64,000 nucleotides of DNA from Adhaeribacter soli (GTDB lineage Bacteria; Bacteroidota; Bacteroidia; Cytophagales; Hymenobacteraceae): the NCBI RefSeq assembly GCF_008727925.1, contig NZ_VTWT01000001.1:833987-897986 (forward strand), read 5' to 3'. A program made the position numbers and the translations under genes. Below the pieces are notes generated by a model. It had not been told where the DNA came from. It saw only the letters and a program-made list of their open reading frames with translations, and searched no databases. Within the stretch, counting starts at the first letter, position 1. Every line of letters starts with the position of its first letter. This document shows positions 20,179 to 28,823 of the stretch, piece after piece.

Positions 20179-20358
20179 ATGAATAGTATGAAAGGCTTAT
20201 TTAATTTTACGGAAGTGCTTACGTATTTTTTCCGGAAGCCCGATCCGAACCGGAAACCGACGTTCAACCTCCGTGTAATGCACGGAATTAATAAAATTTC
20301 GATCCTTATTTTCCTGGTTTGTTTAATTGTAATGGCCATAAGGTTATTTACCCGATGA
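20179..20358 (+). CDS. Small single-pass membrane protein, DUF6728-like
   Basis: This short frame encodes 59 residues: a basic, proline-containing cytosolic part (TYFFRKPDPNRKPTFNLRVM) and one C-terminal membrane helix (about residues 40-56, ISILIFLVCLIVMAIRLF). The pattern matches a small family I recall from Cytophagales as DUF6728, with no known function. Its TGA overlaps the ATG of the MmcQ/YjbR gene (ATGA), which supports it being translated and coupled to that gene. Several ATG codons lie at the 5' end; I used the first. Confidence 0.75.
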   Translation: MNSMKGLFNFTEVLTYFFRKPDPNRKPTFNLRVMHGINKISILIFLVCLIVMAIRLFTR

Positions 20359-20741
20359 ACATAGAGGATTACCGCGAATATTGTCTGGCTAAGAAAGGGG
20401 TAACCGAAAGTTTCCCTTTCGATGCCGATACGCTGGTTTTTAAAGTCGGCGGCAAAATGTTCGCGCTTACTAACCTTTCCGATTTTAACGGCGGTATTGC
20501 CCTGAAATGTGAGCCGGACAAAGCTATTCAGCTCCGCGAGGAGTTTCCGGACGAAGTGGAAGGCGCTTATCACATGAATAAAAAGCACTGGAACAACGTA
20601 AAACCAAACGGCTCTATTCCGGACCTGGTAATTAAAGAATGGATCGATCAGTCTTACCTGCTGGTTTTTAATTCCCTTACCCGCTCCCAAAGGCTGGCCG
20701 TAGAAACCGAAAACGAAAGACCACCAGGCCTGATTTATTAA
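20355..20741 (+). CDS. MmcQ/YjbR family protein
   Basis: This 128-residue protein is of the MmcQ/YjbR (CyaY-like fold) family. Visible family features are the N-terminal MNIEDYREYCLAKKGVTESFPFDADTLVFKVGGKMFAL and the C-terminal KPNGSIPDLVIKEWIDQSYLLV. Members are often called DNA-binding, but the in vivo role is unclear. I chose the ATG that overlaps the stop of the upstream micro-ORF by four bases; a further upstream start would add 12 residues inside that gene with no family support. Confidence 0.88.
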   Translation: MNIEDYREYCLAKKGVTESFPFDADTLVFKVGGKMFALTNLSDFNGGIALKCEPDKAIQLREEFPDEVEGAYHMNKKHWNNVKPNGSIPDLVIKEWIDQSYLLVFNSLTRSQRLAVETENERPPGLIY

Positions 20742-20770
20742 CGGCGCACTTTTCTATCCCGCATGTTTAG

Positions 20771-20929
20771 GCGAAGCCGTAACTTGTGGGTTAATTCTTT
20801 GGTCAGTTTGTAACTGACCTTGCCTGCAAGGCAAAGATCCTGCCTGCTATGGAAAACTGAAATAGTTGAACAGCAACTTCCGCCAGTTACAAACTGGCTA
20901 TTTGAAGAAAGTCACAAGTTACGCTCCGC
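20771..20929. repeat. Inverted-repeat element (family C)
   Basis: Two roughly 48-base arms face each other at 20771-20819 and 20882-20929. Each contains GTAACTTGTG and a palindromic GTCAGTTTGTAACTGAC-like core. The 62-base centre has no coding sense. The arms share about four-fifths of positions by eye. This fills most of the gene-free stretch after the MmcQ gene and looks like a palindromic intergenic element rather than a gene. Confidence 0.7.
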
Positions 20930-21013
20930 TAAACTTGTGGCATGCTTTAACCTTTTAGCCTGCTTAAAAGAAAAAGGCGAAACCTCCCTTCAAATCGGTA
21001 GCAAAAACAAACA

Positions 21014-21041
21014 AAAAACCCGGCCTTAAATACCGGGTTTT
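21014..21041 (-). terminator. Terminator of the serine hydrolase gene
   Basis: On the minus strand, just after the stop, AAAACCCGG pairs with CCGGGTTTT and a T-rich tract follows. The symmetry could also stop rightward transcripts. Confidence 0.75.
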
Positions 21042-21045
21042 GCTA

Positions 21046-22410
21046 TTAATGAGGAAGTTGCGTTTGCATAGGCTGAGTTAGGTTTTCTGCCGGAGTACTT
21101 ACTTCTTCCGAAGAAACCACCAACGGAGCAGTTTCTTTCAGGTGTTTGTCAGGCCAGGTATGTACTTTGCTTAAAGAATCCCACATCAGGCGGTCGAGTT
21201 CCGGGTAGAAATTATCATCTTCCGGACGGGCATTTAAAAGCAGTACCCATTTCTTGCCGTCTTTAATATGCGCCATTAAGGTTGCGCTGCCGGTTAAGGC
21301 TCCCGTGTGCCACCAGTTGCCATTCGGGTTCACAAACCAGCCCATGGCATAGCCGCGACGGTCGCTGGTTGGAGTGGTCATCAGGGCAACCGTTTCGGGT
21401 TTAAGGGGCGCGGCTTCATCTTTGCGGTCGAGGCTGGCCATTAGCTTTATCAGATCGGGTGCCGAAGCGATCCAGCCTCCGTGTGCATCCATGGCTTCCA
21501 GGTTAAAGCCGCCGTATTGCAAAGGCACTTTTTTGGCTTCGCCGGTTACCGGTTTTACTTTCCGGTCCTTCGGATCGAAATAACGCACTTCCAGCGGATT
21601 TTTATCTTCGTAATTGTTTTTACCCAAGGCCATGCTTGTAATTCCCAACGGCTGGAGAATGGCGTTCTGCACGTAAACCTCGTACGTATCCTGGGTTACC
21701 TCTTCAATAATGCGACCCAGGATATTAAAGCCCAGGTTAGAATACGCAAACTGGGTTCCCGGGGTAAAATCGAGCGGCTTTTGCAGCATGTACCGGATAA
21801 TGGAAAGGGCATCGGCCGGAGCCGGTACGTTCATGGCATCCGCAATTTTTACGGCATTGAACATTGGATCGCCCTCGGGGCTGGTATCGCGGTCCCAGCC
21901 GGCGGTATGCTCCAGTAAATGCTGTATGGTGATTTGTTCTACCCGGTTATCCGCATAATTCAGGAAAGGGGCGGAACTTAGCACCCCGCCGGCACCAAAA
22001 ACATGGTCGTCGATGCACAGAATATCATCCTGGATCAGCTTCATGATGGCCATGGCCGTTATAGGTTTGGATAGGCTGGCGATCCGGAAAAGATGGTCGG
22101 GCCGCATGGCCTGATTTTCGTCGGCCTGACCAAAGCCCCGCGCATAAAGTAACTGATCATCCTGGGCTACCGCTACGGCCGCTCCGGGAATCTGCCATTT
22201 CTTCAGGAAAATGGTGACATCATCGTCTACCACGGTAAGTTCGGGAACAGGTGTACCGGTTTGCGAATAGGCAGGAGGGATGATGAAAAAAGTCATAACC
22301 TGAATAAGGAAAAACGCCAGGTTAAAGTTCTGGTAAAAAATTAATGCCAAGGTAAAAAAGAAAATTGCGTTGCAAACGCTGCCAACAGAAATAAAAAAGC
22401 CAACGAACAC
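21046..22410 (-). CDS. Serine hydrolase, beta-lactamase/class C fold
   Basis: This 454-residue protein is of the class C beta-lactamase/esterase (penicillin-binding-like) family. The catalytic Ser-x-x-Lys is in FRIASLSKPITAMAIMKLI, the Tyr-x-Asn is in FAYSNLGFNILG, and the third motif is WHTGALTGSATLM. Residues 8-48 are hydrophobic and end in AYSQ, so the protein is exported and either cleaved after the hydrophobic part or anchored by it. The start is uncertain: the first ATG gives an unusually long hydrophobic leader, and ATG at residue 39 would leave a leader too short to work. It could act on peptidoglycan or small esters; the substrate is not evident. Confidence 0.87.
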   Translation of the reverse strand: MFVGFFISVGSVCNAIFFFTLALIFYQNFNLAFFLIQVMTFFIIPPAYSQTGTPVPELTVVDDDVTIFLKKWQIPGAAVAVAQDDQLLYARGFGQADENQAMRPDHLFRIASLSKPITAMAIMKLIQDDILCIDDHVFGAGGVLSSAPFLNYADNRVEQITIQHLLEHTAGWDRDTSPEGDPMFNAVKIADAMNVPAPADALSIIRYMLQKPLDFTPGTQFAYSNLGFNILGRIIEEVTQDTYEVYVQNAILQPLGITSMALGKNNYEDKNPLEVRYFDPKDRKVKPVTGEAKKVPLQYGGFNLEAMDAHGGWIASAPDLIKLMASLDRKDEAAPLKPETVALMTTPTSDRRGYAMGWFVNPNGNWWHTGALTGSATLMAHIKDGKKWVLLLNARPEDDNFYPELDRLMWDSLSKVHTWPDKHLKETAPLVVSSEEVSTPAENLTQPMQTQLPH

Positions 22411-22788
22411 AGCCCGAAGCTGCTAAGGAATTTTAGGCCATAGCTTTCCCTTGTAGCCGGAAATTCGGTAACGAAAGGGCAACCAGGCTGAAAACCTTCA
22501 GAGGAAGTATTGGTAATTCGCCAAAGTCACAGAAGGCCGGCGAAGAGTGGGTAAAAATTAATTCAAATTCCGGTGTTATAAAATTGTACTCAAATCCGGA
22601 AGCTTAAATCAATATTTTGTCTAAAAGACTGAATTACAGGCTCCGAATCGATTAAATAACGGCAACACCAGAGAAAAAATTGTACAGTTTGTCAGGAAAA
22701 AATATCCAATGTTTAGCAAAAGTGCAAAAACGGATATTAATCCCGGAAATTACTGTTACAAAAGTTAGCGCTGAAAGAAAAGAAGGTT
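22411..22788. other. Gene-free stretch
   Basis: No reading frame with family resemblance, strong hairpin or repeat was recognised here. Part of it should be the promoter region of the serine hydrolase gene on the minus strand. Confidence 0.4.
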
Positions 22789-23306
22789 TTATGCTTTGGA
22801 GAAGTAAAATAAGGCAACCCCGTTTTCATATACCTGGTGACGGGTTAATTTCAGGTTTTCCTGCTTTTTTATCGATGGAAAGAGTTCAATGCCTTCGCCC
22901 AGAATTACCGGAATATAAGCCAGAATAAACTCATCGATCAAACCGGCATTGTGCAGCAAACTCATGATCTCGCCCCCGCCCAGAAGCCAGATATCCTTGC
23001 CCCGGTTTGCTTCAAATTCTGTACAAACTTCACCGGGTCTTCGTTAATCAATTGCGCTTCCGGTATTAAGGTGCGCTCTTGATTGTGCGAGAAAACATAG
23101 CTGGTTTTATCTTTATAAGCCCACTCGCCGAAGTCGGCACACACCTCGTAGGTTTTGTAGCCCATCACAATGGCATCGATTCCGGCCATGAATTCGGCAT
23201 AGCCGTAATCGTATTCTTCCAAAGGCGGCAACCAATCGATTTCGTCGTTAGGGCGGGCAATTTTACCGTCTAAACTGGTAGCGGTGTAAAGCTTGAGTTA
23301 GCGCAT
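22789..23306 (-). pseudogene. Dihydrofolate reductase-like (RibD C-terminal domain) gene, broken
   Basis: The decoded product resembles the small RibD-C/DHFR-like family: KLYTATSLDGKIARPNDEIDW, MAGIDAIVMGYKTYE, then DIWLLGGGEIMSLLHNAGL and IPVILGEGIELFP. Two lesions break it. Codon 3 after the ATG is TAA (at 23298-23300) where the family usually has Lys or Asn, and a one-base deletion near 23019-23025 shifts the frame, so EFEANRGKDIWLL is read only in another frame. The total span of 518 bases is one short of a whole number of codons, as expected for a single deletion. Two independent lesions argue for a pseudogene; sequencing error in a draft remains possible. Confidence 0.8.
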
Positions 23307-23414
23307 GAGGTTATGGAATGGTAGCCAAAACTAACCAAGATTTTCCTTCCCGGCAACAGGTGTTTTTCATTTTCATGGGAATAGCCGTAGCTTTGCAGAA
23401 AATTTAAATCTCCG

Positions 23415-23654
23415 ATGCGCCGTTCTATCCTCATCAAATATCTGCAAGTGCTGTTTTTTATCGTTGTTGGCTCCGTTAACTTTCTGAATGCTCTTAAAAC
23501 CGGCAGCATTATAGACTGGATCGTTTATGCTTTTTGTATGATCGGGGTAATGGTTGTGGCTTTCTCCATTAAAAGCCAACGGGATAGAGAACGGGGAATT
23601 GTTGACGAAAAACCTGCTGCTAAAATTAAGCTGAAAAAGAAAGTGAAGAAGTAA
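23415..23654 (+). CDS. Small membrane protein of unknown function
   Basis: This 79-residue protein has two predicted membrane helices (about residues 8-25 and 33-51) and a highly basic C-terminal tail (AAKIKLKKKVKK). I do not recognise a family. The amphipathic layout and basic tail suggest an inner-membrane protein with its tail in the cytosol. It begins 108 bases from the start of the divergently oriented broken DHFR-like gene and is followed by a strong hairpin. Confidence 0.65.
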   Translation: MRRSILIKYLQVLFFIVVGSVNFLNALKTGSIIDWIVYAFCMIGVMVVAFSIKSQRDRERGIVDEKPAAKIKLKKKVKK

Positions 23655-23662
23655 TAAAAAAA

Positions 23663-23695
23663 AACCTCACAGGTCTCCGAGACCTGTGAGGTTTG
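23663..23695. terminator. Hairpin terminator, same family as the one after ispG
   Basis: AAACCTCACAGGTCT pairs perfectly with AGACCTGTGAGGTTT around a CCG loop. An A-run precedes it on the plus strand, so on the minus strand it is followed by a T-run and could act in either direction. The stem is the same as at 626-656. Confidence 0.75.
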
Positions 23696-23776
23696 GATAT
23701 CAGATAACTTAAGATTTAAACTCTAGGCTACTTTTTTTGAAAAAATTCATTGCCGTCTGCTTCAGCTGACGGAAAA

Positions 23777-26545
23777 CTACACAACAACGTTCACGATCTT
23801 ATTCGGCACCACGATTATTTTCTTTGGCGTTTTGCCTTCCAGGTATTTCTGGATTATTTCCGATTCCAGCACTTCTTTTTCGATCTCTTCTTTCGGTTTG
23901 TTTACCGGGAAGGTGATCTTACCGCGCATTTTACCATTTACCGAAACCGGGTATTCGAACTCATTTTCCGTCAGGAATTTTTCTTCCCAAACCGGAAACG
24001 GTGCATAGGCTACGCTTTCGTTGTGGCCCAGGAGCTTCCAGAGTTCTTCCGAAATATGCGGCGCATAAGGTGAAAGCGTAATTACCAACGGTTCCAGAAT
24101 GGCGCGCTTGTTCGTTTTAAAAGCCATTAGTTCGTTAACGCAGATCATGAACGTACTTACCGAAGTGTTGAACGAGAAACGCTCGATGTCTTCCTCTACT
24201 TTTTTGATGGTTTTGTGCAGCGTTTTCAGTTCGCCGGAAGTTGGTTCGGCATCGCTTACGCTGAAGTTGCCTTGTTCGTCGTGGAATAAGCGCCAAAAAC
24301 GCTTCAGGAATTTATGAACGCCGTCCATGCCGGCCGTATTCCAAGGCTTGAACTGCTCCAAAGGTCCCAGGAACATTTCGTACATCCGCAACGTGTCCGC
24401 CCCGAATTTCTCTACCAGATCATCCGGGTTCACCACGTTGTACTTCGACTTCGACATTTTTTCTACTTCCCAGCCTACCAGGTATTTGCCGTCTTCCAGG
24501 ATAAACTCGGCATTGGCAAAATCTTCCCGCCAAGACTTGAAAGCATTAATGTCTAAAATATCGTTTTCAACCAGGTTTACATCTACGTGCAGCGGGGTAG
24601 TGTCGTACTGATCTTTCAAGCCAAATGAAACGTATTTTCCGCTTTCCTTATCCCGGTAAACAAAATTCGACCGGCCTTGAATCATACCCTGATTGATCAG
24701 CTTTTTGAACGGTTCTTTCTCCGGTACCAGACCTAGATCATACAGGAACTGATTCCAGAAGCGGGAGTAAAGCAGGTGGCCGGTTGCGTGCTCCGAACCG
24801 CCAATGTACAGGTCCACATTCTGCCAGTAATCGATGGCACTTTTGGAGGCAAATTCAGTATCGTTTTTCGGGTCCATGTAGCGGTACCAGTACCAGCTTG
24901 AACCGGCCCAGCCCGGCATCGTGCTCAACTCATATTCATAGTGATTTTCATACTTCCAGTCTTTGGCACGGCCCAGCGGCGGTTCACCGGTTTCAGTTGG
25001 TTTGTATTCGTCGATTTCCGGTAGCACCAGCGGCAGTTCTTCTTCTTTGAGCAAATGCGGAATACCGTCTTTAAAGTACACCGGTACGGGTTCGCCCCAG
25101 TAACGCTGACGGCTGAACACCGCGTCGCGCATCCGGTAATTTACTTTGCCTTTGCCCACGCCTAGTTCTTCCGCTTTTTTAATGCCGGCTTCAATGGCTT
25201 CTTTCACGCTCAAGCCATTCAGGAAACCGGAATTAATTATCTTACCATCTTTGGCAGCATAGGCTTCTTTAGAAATATCGCCGCCGGAAACTACTTCCAG
25301 AATAGGTAAACCAAAATGCTTGGCAAAGGCATAATCGCGGGTATCGTGCGCCGGAACGGCCATTACCGCGCCGGTTCCATAACCGGCCAACACGTAGTCG
25401 GCTACCCAGATCGGCACGCGTTCGCCGGAGATCGGATTGATGGCGTAGCTGCCCGTAAATGCACCGGAAATGGTTTTCACGTCGGTCATGCGGTCGCGCT
25501 CAGAACGGTTTTTGGCCATTTCCACGTAGGCTTCCACTTCGGCTTTGCGATCTTCGGTAAACAAGGCAGCAACATGGTCATGTTCCGGTGCCAGTACCAC
25601 AAACGTAGCGCCAAAAACCGTATCGATACGGGTGGTAAAAACGGTAATGTGGTGCAGGGAATTTTCGATGGCAAAATGCAGTTCCGCGCCGGTCGATTTT
25701 CCGATCCAGTTGCGCTGCATTTCCTTCACCGGCTCCGGCCAATCGATGGTTTCTAAACCTTGCAGCAAGCGTTCGGCATAGGCCGTGATCCGCATGCTCC
25801 ACTGGCGCATCCGTTTGCGTTCTACCGGGAACCCGCCACGCTCCGACAAACCATCTTTCACTTCATCGTTCGCCAGTACGGTACCCAAAGCCGGGCACCA
25901 GTTCACCATTGCTTCGGAAAGAAAAGTCAGGCGGTATTTCAGCAATAATTCCTGTTTCTGCTTTTCGTCGATCCGGGCCCAGGCGTCGGCAGTTACGTGC
26001 GGGGTGTCTTCGTCGCAGGCTGCTTTTACGAAACTGTTGCCTTCCTTTTCAAAGATCGCGATCAGCTTTTCAATGGGTTCGGCTTTGTCGGTTTCGTAGT
26101 TGTACCACGAGTTGAAAAGCTGCATGAAGATCCATTGGGTCCATTTGTAGTAATTCGGGTCAGAGGTGCGCACTTCGCGGTCCCAGTCGAAAGAAAAACC
26201 GATCTGCTGCAACTGCTCAATGTAGCGGGCAATATTCTGCTCCGTAGTAATGGCCGGGTGCTGACCGGTTTGAATGGCGTATTGTTCGGCCGGTAAACCA
26301 AAAGAGTCGAAGCCCATCGGGTGCAGCACATTAAAACCTTTATGGCGTTTGTAGCGGCTCACAATATCGGAAGCAATGTAACCCAGCGGGTGCCCCACGT
26401 GCAGACCAGCCCCGGAAGGATACGGGAACATATCCAGGGAGTAGTATTTCGGTTTGCTGCTTTGATTTTCGGCGCGGAAGGTTTTATTTTCTTTCCAATA
26501 CTGTTGCCAGTTCTGCTCTATTGCTTTAAAGTTATATTCGGCCAT
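23777..26545 (-). CDS. leuS: Leucyl-tRNA synthetase
   Basis: LeuS charges tRNA-Leu. I chose the ATG giving [17 protein letters not shown] (922 residues), the usual family N-terminus, rather than the ATG 60 bases upstream. The class I signatures are HVGH (residues 49-52, the HIGH motif) and KMSKSKYN near residue 695. [13 protein letters not shown] and the editing-domain stretch [18 protein letters not shown] are also clear. It is monocistronic: a palindromic repeat pair lies upstream and a hairpin/convergent gene downstream. Confidence 0.97.
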   Translation of the reverse strand: MAEYNFKAIEQNWQQYWKENKTFRAENQSSKPKYYSLDMFPYPSGAGLHVGHPLGYIASDIVSRYKRHKGFNVLHPMGFDSFGLPAEQYAIQTGQHPAITTEQNIARYIEQLQQIGFSFDWDREVRTSDPNYYKWTQWIFMQLFNSWYNYETDKAEPIEKLIAIFEKEGNSFVKAACDEDTPHVTADAWARIDEKQKQELLLKYRLTFLSEAMVNWCPALGTVLANDEVKDGLSERGGFPVERKRMRQWSMRITAYAERLLQGLETIDWPEPVKEMQRNWIGKSTGAELHFAIENSLHHITVFTTRIDTVFGATFVVLAPEHDHVAALFTEDRKAEVEAYVEMAKNRSERDRMTDVKTISGAFTGSYAINPISGERVPIWVADYVLAGYGTGAVMAVPAHDTRDYAFAKHFGLPILEVVSGGDISKEAYAAKDGKIINSGFLNGLSVKEAIEAGIKKAEELGVGKGKVNYRMRDAVFSRQRYWGEPVPVYFKDGIPHLLKEEELPLVLPEIDEYKPTETGEPPLGRAKDWKYENHYEYELSTMPGWAGSSWYWYRYMDPKNDTEFASKSAIDYWQNVDLYIGGSEHATGHLLYSRFWNQFLYDLGLVPEKEPFKKLINQGMIQGRSNFVYRDKESGKYVSFGLKDQYDTTPLHVDVNLVENDILDINAFKSWREDFANAEFILEDGKYLVGWEVEKMSKSKYNVVNPDDLVEKFGADTLRMYEMFLGPLEQFKPWNTAGMDGVHKFLKRFWRLFHDEQGNFSVSDAEPTSGELKTLHKTIKKVEEDIERFSFNTSVSTFMICVNELMAFKTNKRAILEPLVITLSPYAPHISEELWKLLGHNESVAYAPFPVWEEKFLTENEFEYPVSVNGKMRGKITFPVNKPKEEIEKEVLESEIIQKYLEGKTPKKIIVVPNKIVNVVV

Positions 26546-26642
26546 CGGTGTAATTTTCCTGTAAAAGGGTAGGGGTTTGCGGTTAAAAAGTGGTTTGGAA
26601 ACCAACGTGCAAATTAAGGGATTTTTACGGAATTGGCGTTAC

Positions 26643-26843
26643 CCGTAGGGACAGGTCGCGACCTGTCCGCACAATTATTGCGACAAATTATCTGAATCCG
26701 ATTACAAGTATTTTGGTAATGAACAGGATTTGGAACCGGAATGCGGAGAAGTAGTTTTTTCCGGCAATGCATTAATCTATAATACTTGATCGGGAATGTT
26801 TGATCGGGAATGTGTGCGGACAGGTCGCGACCTGTCCCTACGG
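26643..26843. repeat. Inverted pair of identical 31-bp palindromes (family A)
   Basis: The 31 bases at 26643-26673 are the exact reverse complement of 26813-26843. Each copy is itself a palindrome with core GGACAGGTCGCGACCTGTCC. The 139 bases between them include a direct TGATCGGGAATG duplication. The flank ATTGCGACAAATTATCTGAA resembles the flank of the family copy at 819-848. This REP/BIME-like pair lies between the divergent leuS and dsbA-like genes. Confidence 0.85.
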
Positions 26844-26974
26844 TGGTACCATATTTTTTCGTTTTCCGATGTTTTTTCGAAAACCTTACAGATTTCACCA
26901 CAATTCTTTATCCGAAACTACCGGAATCCGTACTTAAACCGGAAACTTTTCTTTCACGCTTTATAAACTAAACT

Positions 26975-27628
26975 ATGCAACAAGAAGAGAATAAGCCCCG
27001 GTTACTTTATTTCACCGACCCCATGTGCCCCTGGAGTTACGGTTTCGCGCCGGAGATCAGCAAACTTTACGGCGAGTATCAGGAATACGTAGACCTCCGG
27101 CTAGTGATGGGGGGCCTTGAAGTAGACAACAATCTGGTTTTAACTGAACCGGTGAAACATGAAATGGCTCGTCAATGGATTCGGGTGCAGGACATAACCG
27201 GCCGCCGCTTCAACTTCAACTTTTTCAACAACAAGGAAAACTACCTTTACAACACCGAACCAGCCTGCAGGGCCGCGGTTACCGTCCGCTATTTGCACAA
27301 CGAAGTGGCATTCGATATTTTCAAAGCCATGCAGGAAAATTTCTTTGTGGAAGGCGAAGACCTTACGCAGGAAGATTCCCTGGTAGATGTTTTGCTGAAG
27401 TTCGACGTAGATGAAGAAGATTTCCTGAACATGTTCCACTCCGAGAACATGCACCTCGAAACCCAGGATGATTTTGACCTGACTTCCCGGATCGGAGTAA
27501 ATGTTTTTCCGAGCGTGTACCTGCAGGCAGACAACAGCCTCACGCTTATTACCCGCGGCTACAAACCTTACATGGACATGATGCCAAGGCTGGAAGAAGC
27601 GTTGTACCGCGTAGGGGTACTTTCCTGA
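26975..27628 (+). CDS. DsbA-family thioredoxin-fold protein
   Basis: This 217-residue protein has the DsbA/FrnE-type thioredoxin fold with an inserted helical domain. The active-site segment is FTDPMCPWSYGFAPEI: Cys18 is present but the second position of the usual Cys-x-x-Cys is Ser21. The later segment IGVNVFPSVYLQ supplies the cis-Pro region. It has no signal peptide and so is likely cytosolic, like FrnE-type proteins. A one-cysteine centre suggests a glutathione-type or isomerase-like chemistry rather than disulfide donation. It stands alone between repeat-rich spacers. Confidence 0.82.
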   Translation: MQQEENKPRLLYFTDPMCPWSYGFAPEISKLYGEYQEYVDLRLVMGGLEVDNNLVLTEPVKHEMARQWIRVQDITGRRFNFNFFNNKENYLYNTEPACRAAVTVRYLHNEVAFDIFKAMQENFFVEGEDLTQEDSLVDVLLKFDVDEEDFLNMFHSENMHLETQDDFDLTSRIGVNVFPSVYLQADNSLTLITRGYKPYMDMMPRLEEALYRVGVLS

Positions 27629-27663
27629 AAACCTGCTTATGAATTAAGGCAGCGATTAAGATC

Positions 27664-27705
27664 AGACGATTAATGGAAGGCGGCCGGTATGGTCGTCTTT
27701 TTTAT
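27664..27705 (+). terminator. Possible weak terminator after the DsbA-like gene
   Basis: AGACGA pairs with TCGTCT over a long loop that contains a GC-rich part, and a T-run follows. The stem is short, so confidence is low. Confidence 0.4.
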
Positions 27706-27781
27706 TTAGTACAACGTTGGATTCAGGTTTAAACTGAGGTATTTATACCAGATCATATTTAGCAACTTCCAATATTTGAAA

Positions 27782-27870
27782 TAGCGCAAGCGTCCGCTTG
27801 TGCTCTCTACCTGTGCTTTCTAATTATCGCAGAGCAGGAATTAAGCAAGCACAAGCGGACGCTTGCGCTA
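27782..27870. repeat. Inverted pair of 23-bp palindromes (family B)
   Basis: A perfect 23-bp inverted repeat (27782-27804 against 27848-27870) encloses 43 bases. Each arm contains its own palindrome around AAGCGTCCGCTT. This is the double-palindrome layout of a BIME. Outside it, the gene-free stretch up to 28015 shows nothing else. Confidence 0.85.
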
Positions 27871-28015
27871 TAATCTGCCAAAATTTTTGTCTAATGGAAT
27901 CCGGTATTTACGAATTGGTATTATACTTTTGAAACCGGCGGTGTGAACAAATTATATACTAAAAACGCTATCATTTGGGCTAAAAAAGTAGCTTATCCCC
28001 TTTATCACCCACCTA

Positions 28016-28738
28016 TTAAAGCACTACCGGATTGCAGCCATTCCACAGCCCTTCGGTTTTAACCGGAACAAACCGGGCAAACAGGTCCTCTTTAAACCAG
28101 TTTTGCTGGCGGGTGCGTTTTATGGCTTCCTGGTGATGTTTATTCTGGTAAGCGTATTTTTTCAGAGCTTCGGTATTTTCCCAGATACTGAAGGTAACCG
28201 GCCGCACAAAAGGAAGCTCGCCTAAGCCAATGGAACATAAGCGGCCGGAAGCATCGGCAAGCGCCCGGCTGGTATAAGGCACGTGGCGCCAGAAGGAGGG
28301 AAGCGCCTGCCACCGGATGGTAGCCCGGGTAAGCGCGGCTACAGGGCCGTCAGACTTAACGGGTTTATCGGCCGAAGGGAACGGATTTACCCCATCCCAC
28401 AAACCATGCGCCTGGATTGGTTGCAACCAGGTAGTCCAAAGTTCCGACGTATGCGTGGTATATTCCAGAAACGGTAGGTTTTCGGCAAAGAAAGCCTGGG
28501 CGCTGGCTTCGTCGTGCCAGACGCAAAGCAGACCGTAACGGAAAAAGTCCGGTTTCAGGCTGAACCCCAGGCCTTGGCCGCTGCCCATCATTTTATGGAA
28601 TTTCAGCCCTTGCACCTTCATGAGTTCTTTAGGCATTAGGCCCATTTGGGCAAGCCCCCAGCGCAGGTTGCCGGGTTTAAGACCGAAAATGGTAAGGGTA
28701 GTAATTCCTGCCGGTGATGAATTAAGGTTCAAGTGCAA
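28016..28738 (-). CDS. Spheroidene monooxygenase-like (CrtA-like) protein
   Basis: This 240-residue protein resembles proteins annotated as spheroidene monooxygenase (CrtA) in Bacteroidota: TTLTIFGLKPGNLRWGLAQMG, KMMGSGQGLGFSLKPDFFRYGLLCVW, LTRATIRWQALPSFWRHVP and FVRPVTFSIWENTEALKKYAY. CrtA is an oxygenase that adds keto groups to carotenoids in purple bacteria. The alpha/beta-barrel dimer pattern looks like an ABM/DUF3291-type fold. No carotenoid gene lies nearby, so the true substrate here is unknown and the carotenoid role is only an annotation by family. Confidence 0.75.
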   Translation of the reverse strand: MHLNLNSSPAGITTLTIFGLKPGNLRWGLAQMGLMPKELMKVQGLKFHKMMGSGQGLGFSLKPDFFRYGLLCVWHDEASAQAFFAENLPFLEYTTHTSELWTTWLQPIQAHGLWDGVNPFPSADKPVKSDGPVAALTRATIRWQALPSFWRHVPYTSRALADASGRLCSIGLGELPFVRPVTFSIWENTEALKKYAYQNKHHQEAIKRTRQQNWFKEDLFARFVPVKTEGLWNGCNPVVL

Positions 28739-28778
28739 AAGTGGTTTTTAGAAGCAAAAAGATAGCGTTTTAACGTAA

Positions 28779-28808
28779 AAAAAAGGGAGTTGACTGACTC
28801 CCTTTTTT
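28779..28808. terminator. Bidirectional terminator
   Basis: AAAAAAGGGAGT pairs with ACTCCCTTTTTT around a six-base loop, giving an A-run and T-run on either side. It ends the PPOX gene transcript on the minus strand and lies upstream of the crtA-like gene. Confidence 0.85.
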
Positions 28809-28823
28809 GAATTTCCGGCAACT

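Noticed and set aside
20820..21029. A 69-codon frame in the spacer after the MmcQ gene
   Set aside because: It consists of the inverted-repeat element and its terminator, not of protein-like sequence.
22680..22928. An 82-codon plus-strand frame
   Set aside because: It runs through the 3' part of the DHFR-like pseudogene on the other strand and has no family sense.
27782..27870. Possible CRISPR array
   Set aside because: There are only two arms in opposite orientation, with no regularly spaced direct repeats and no cas genes.
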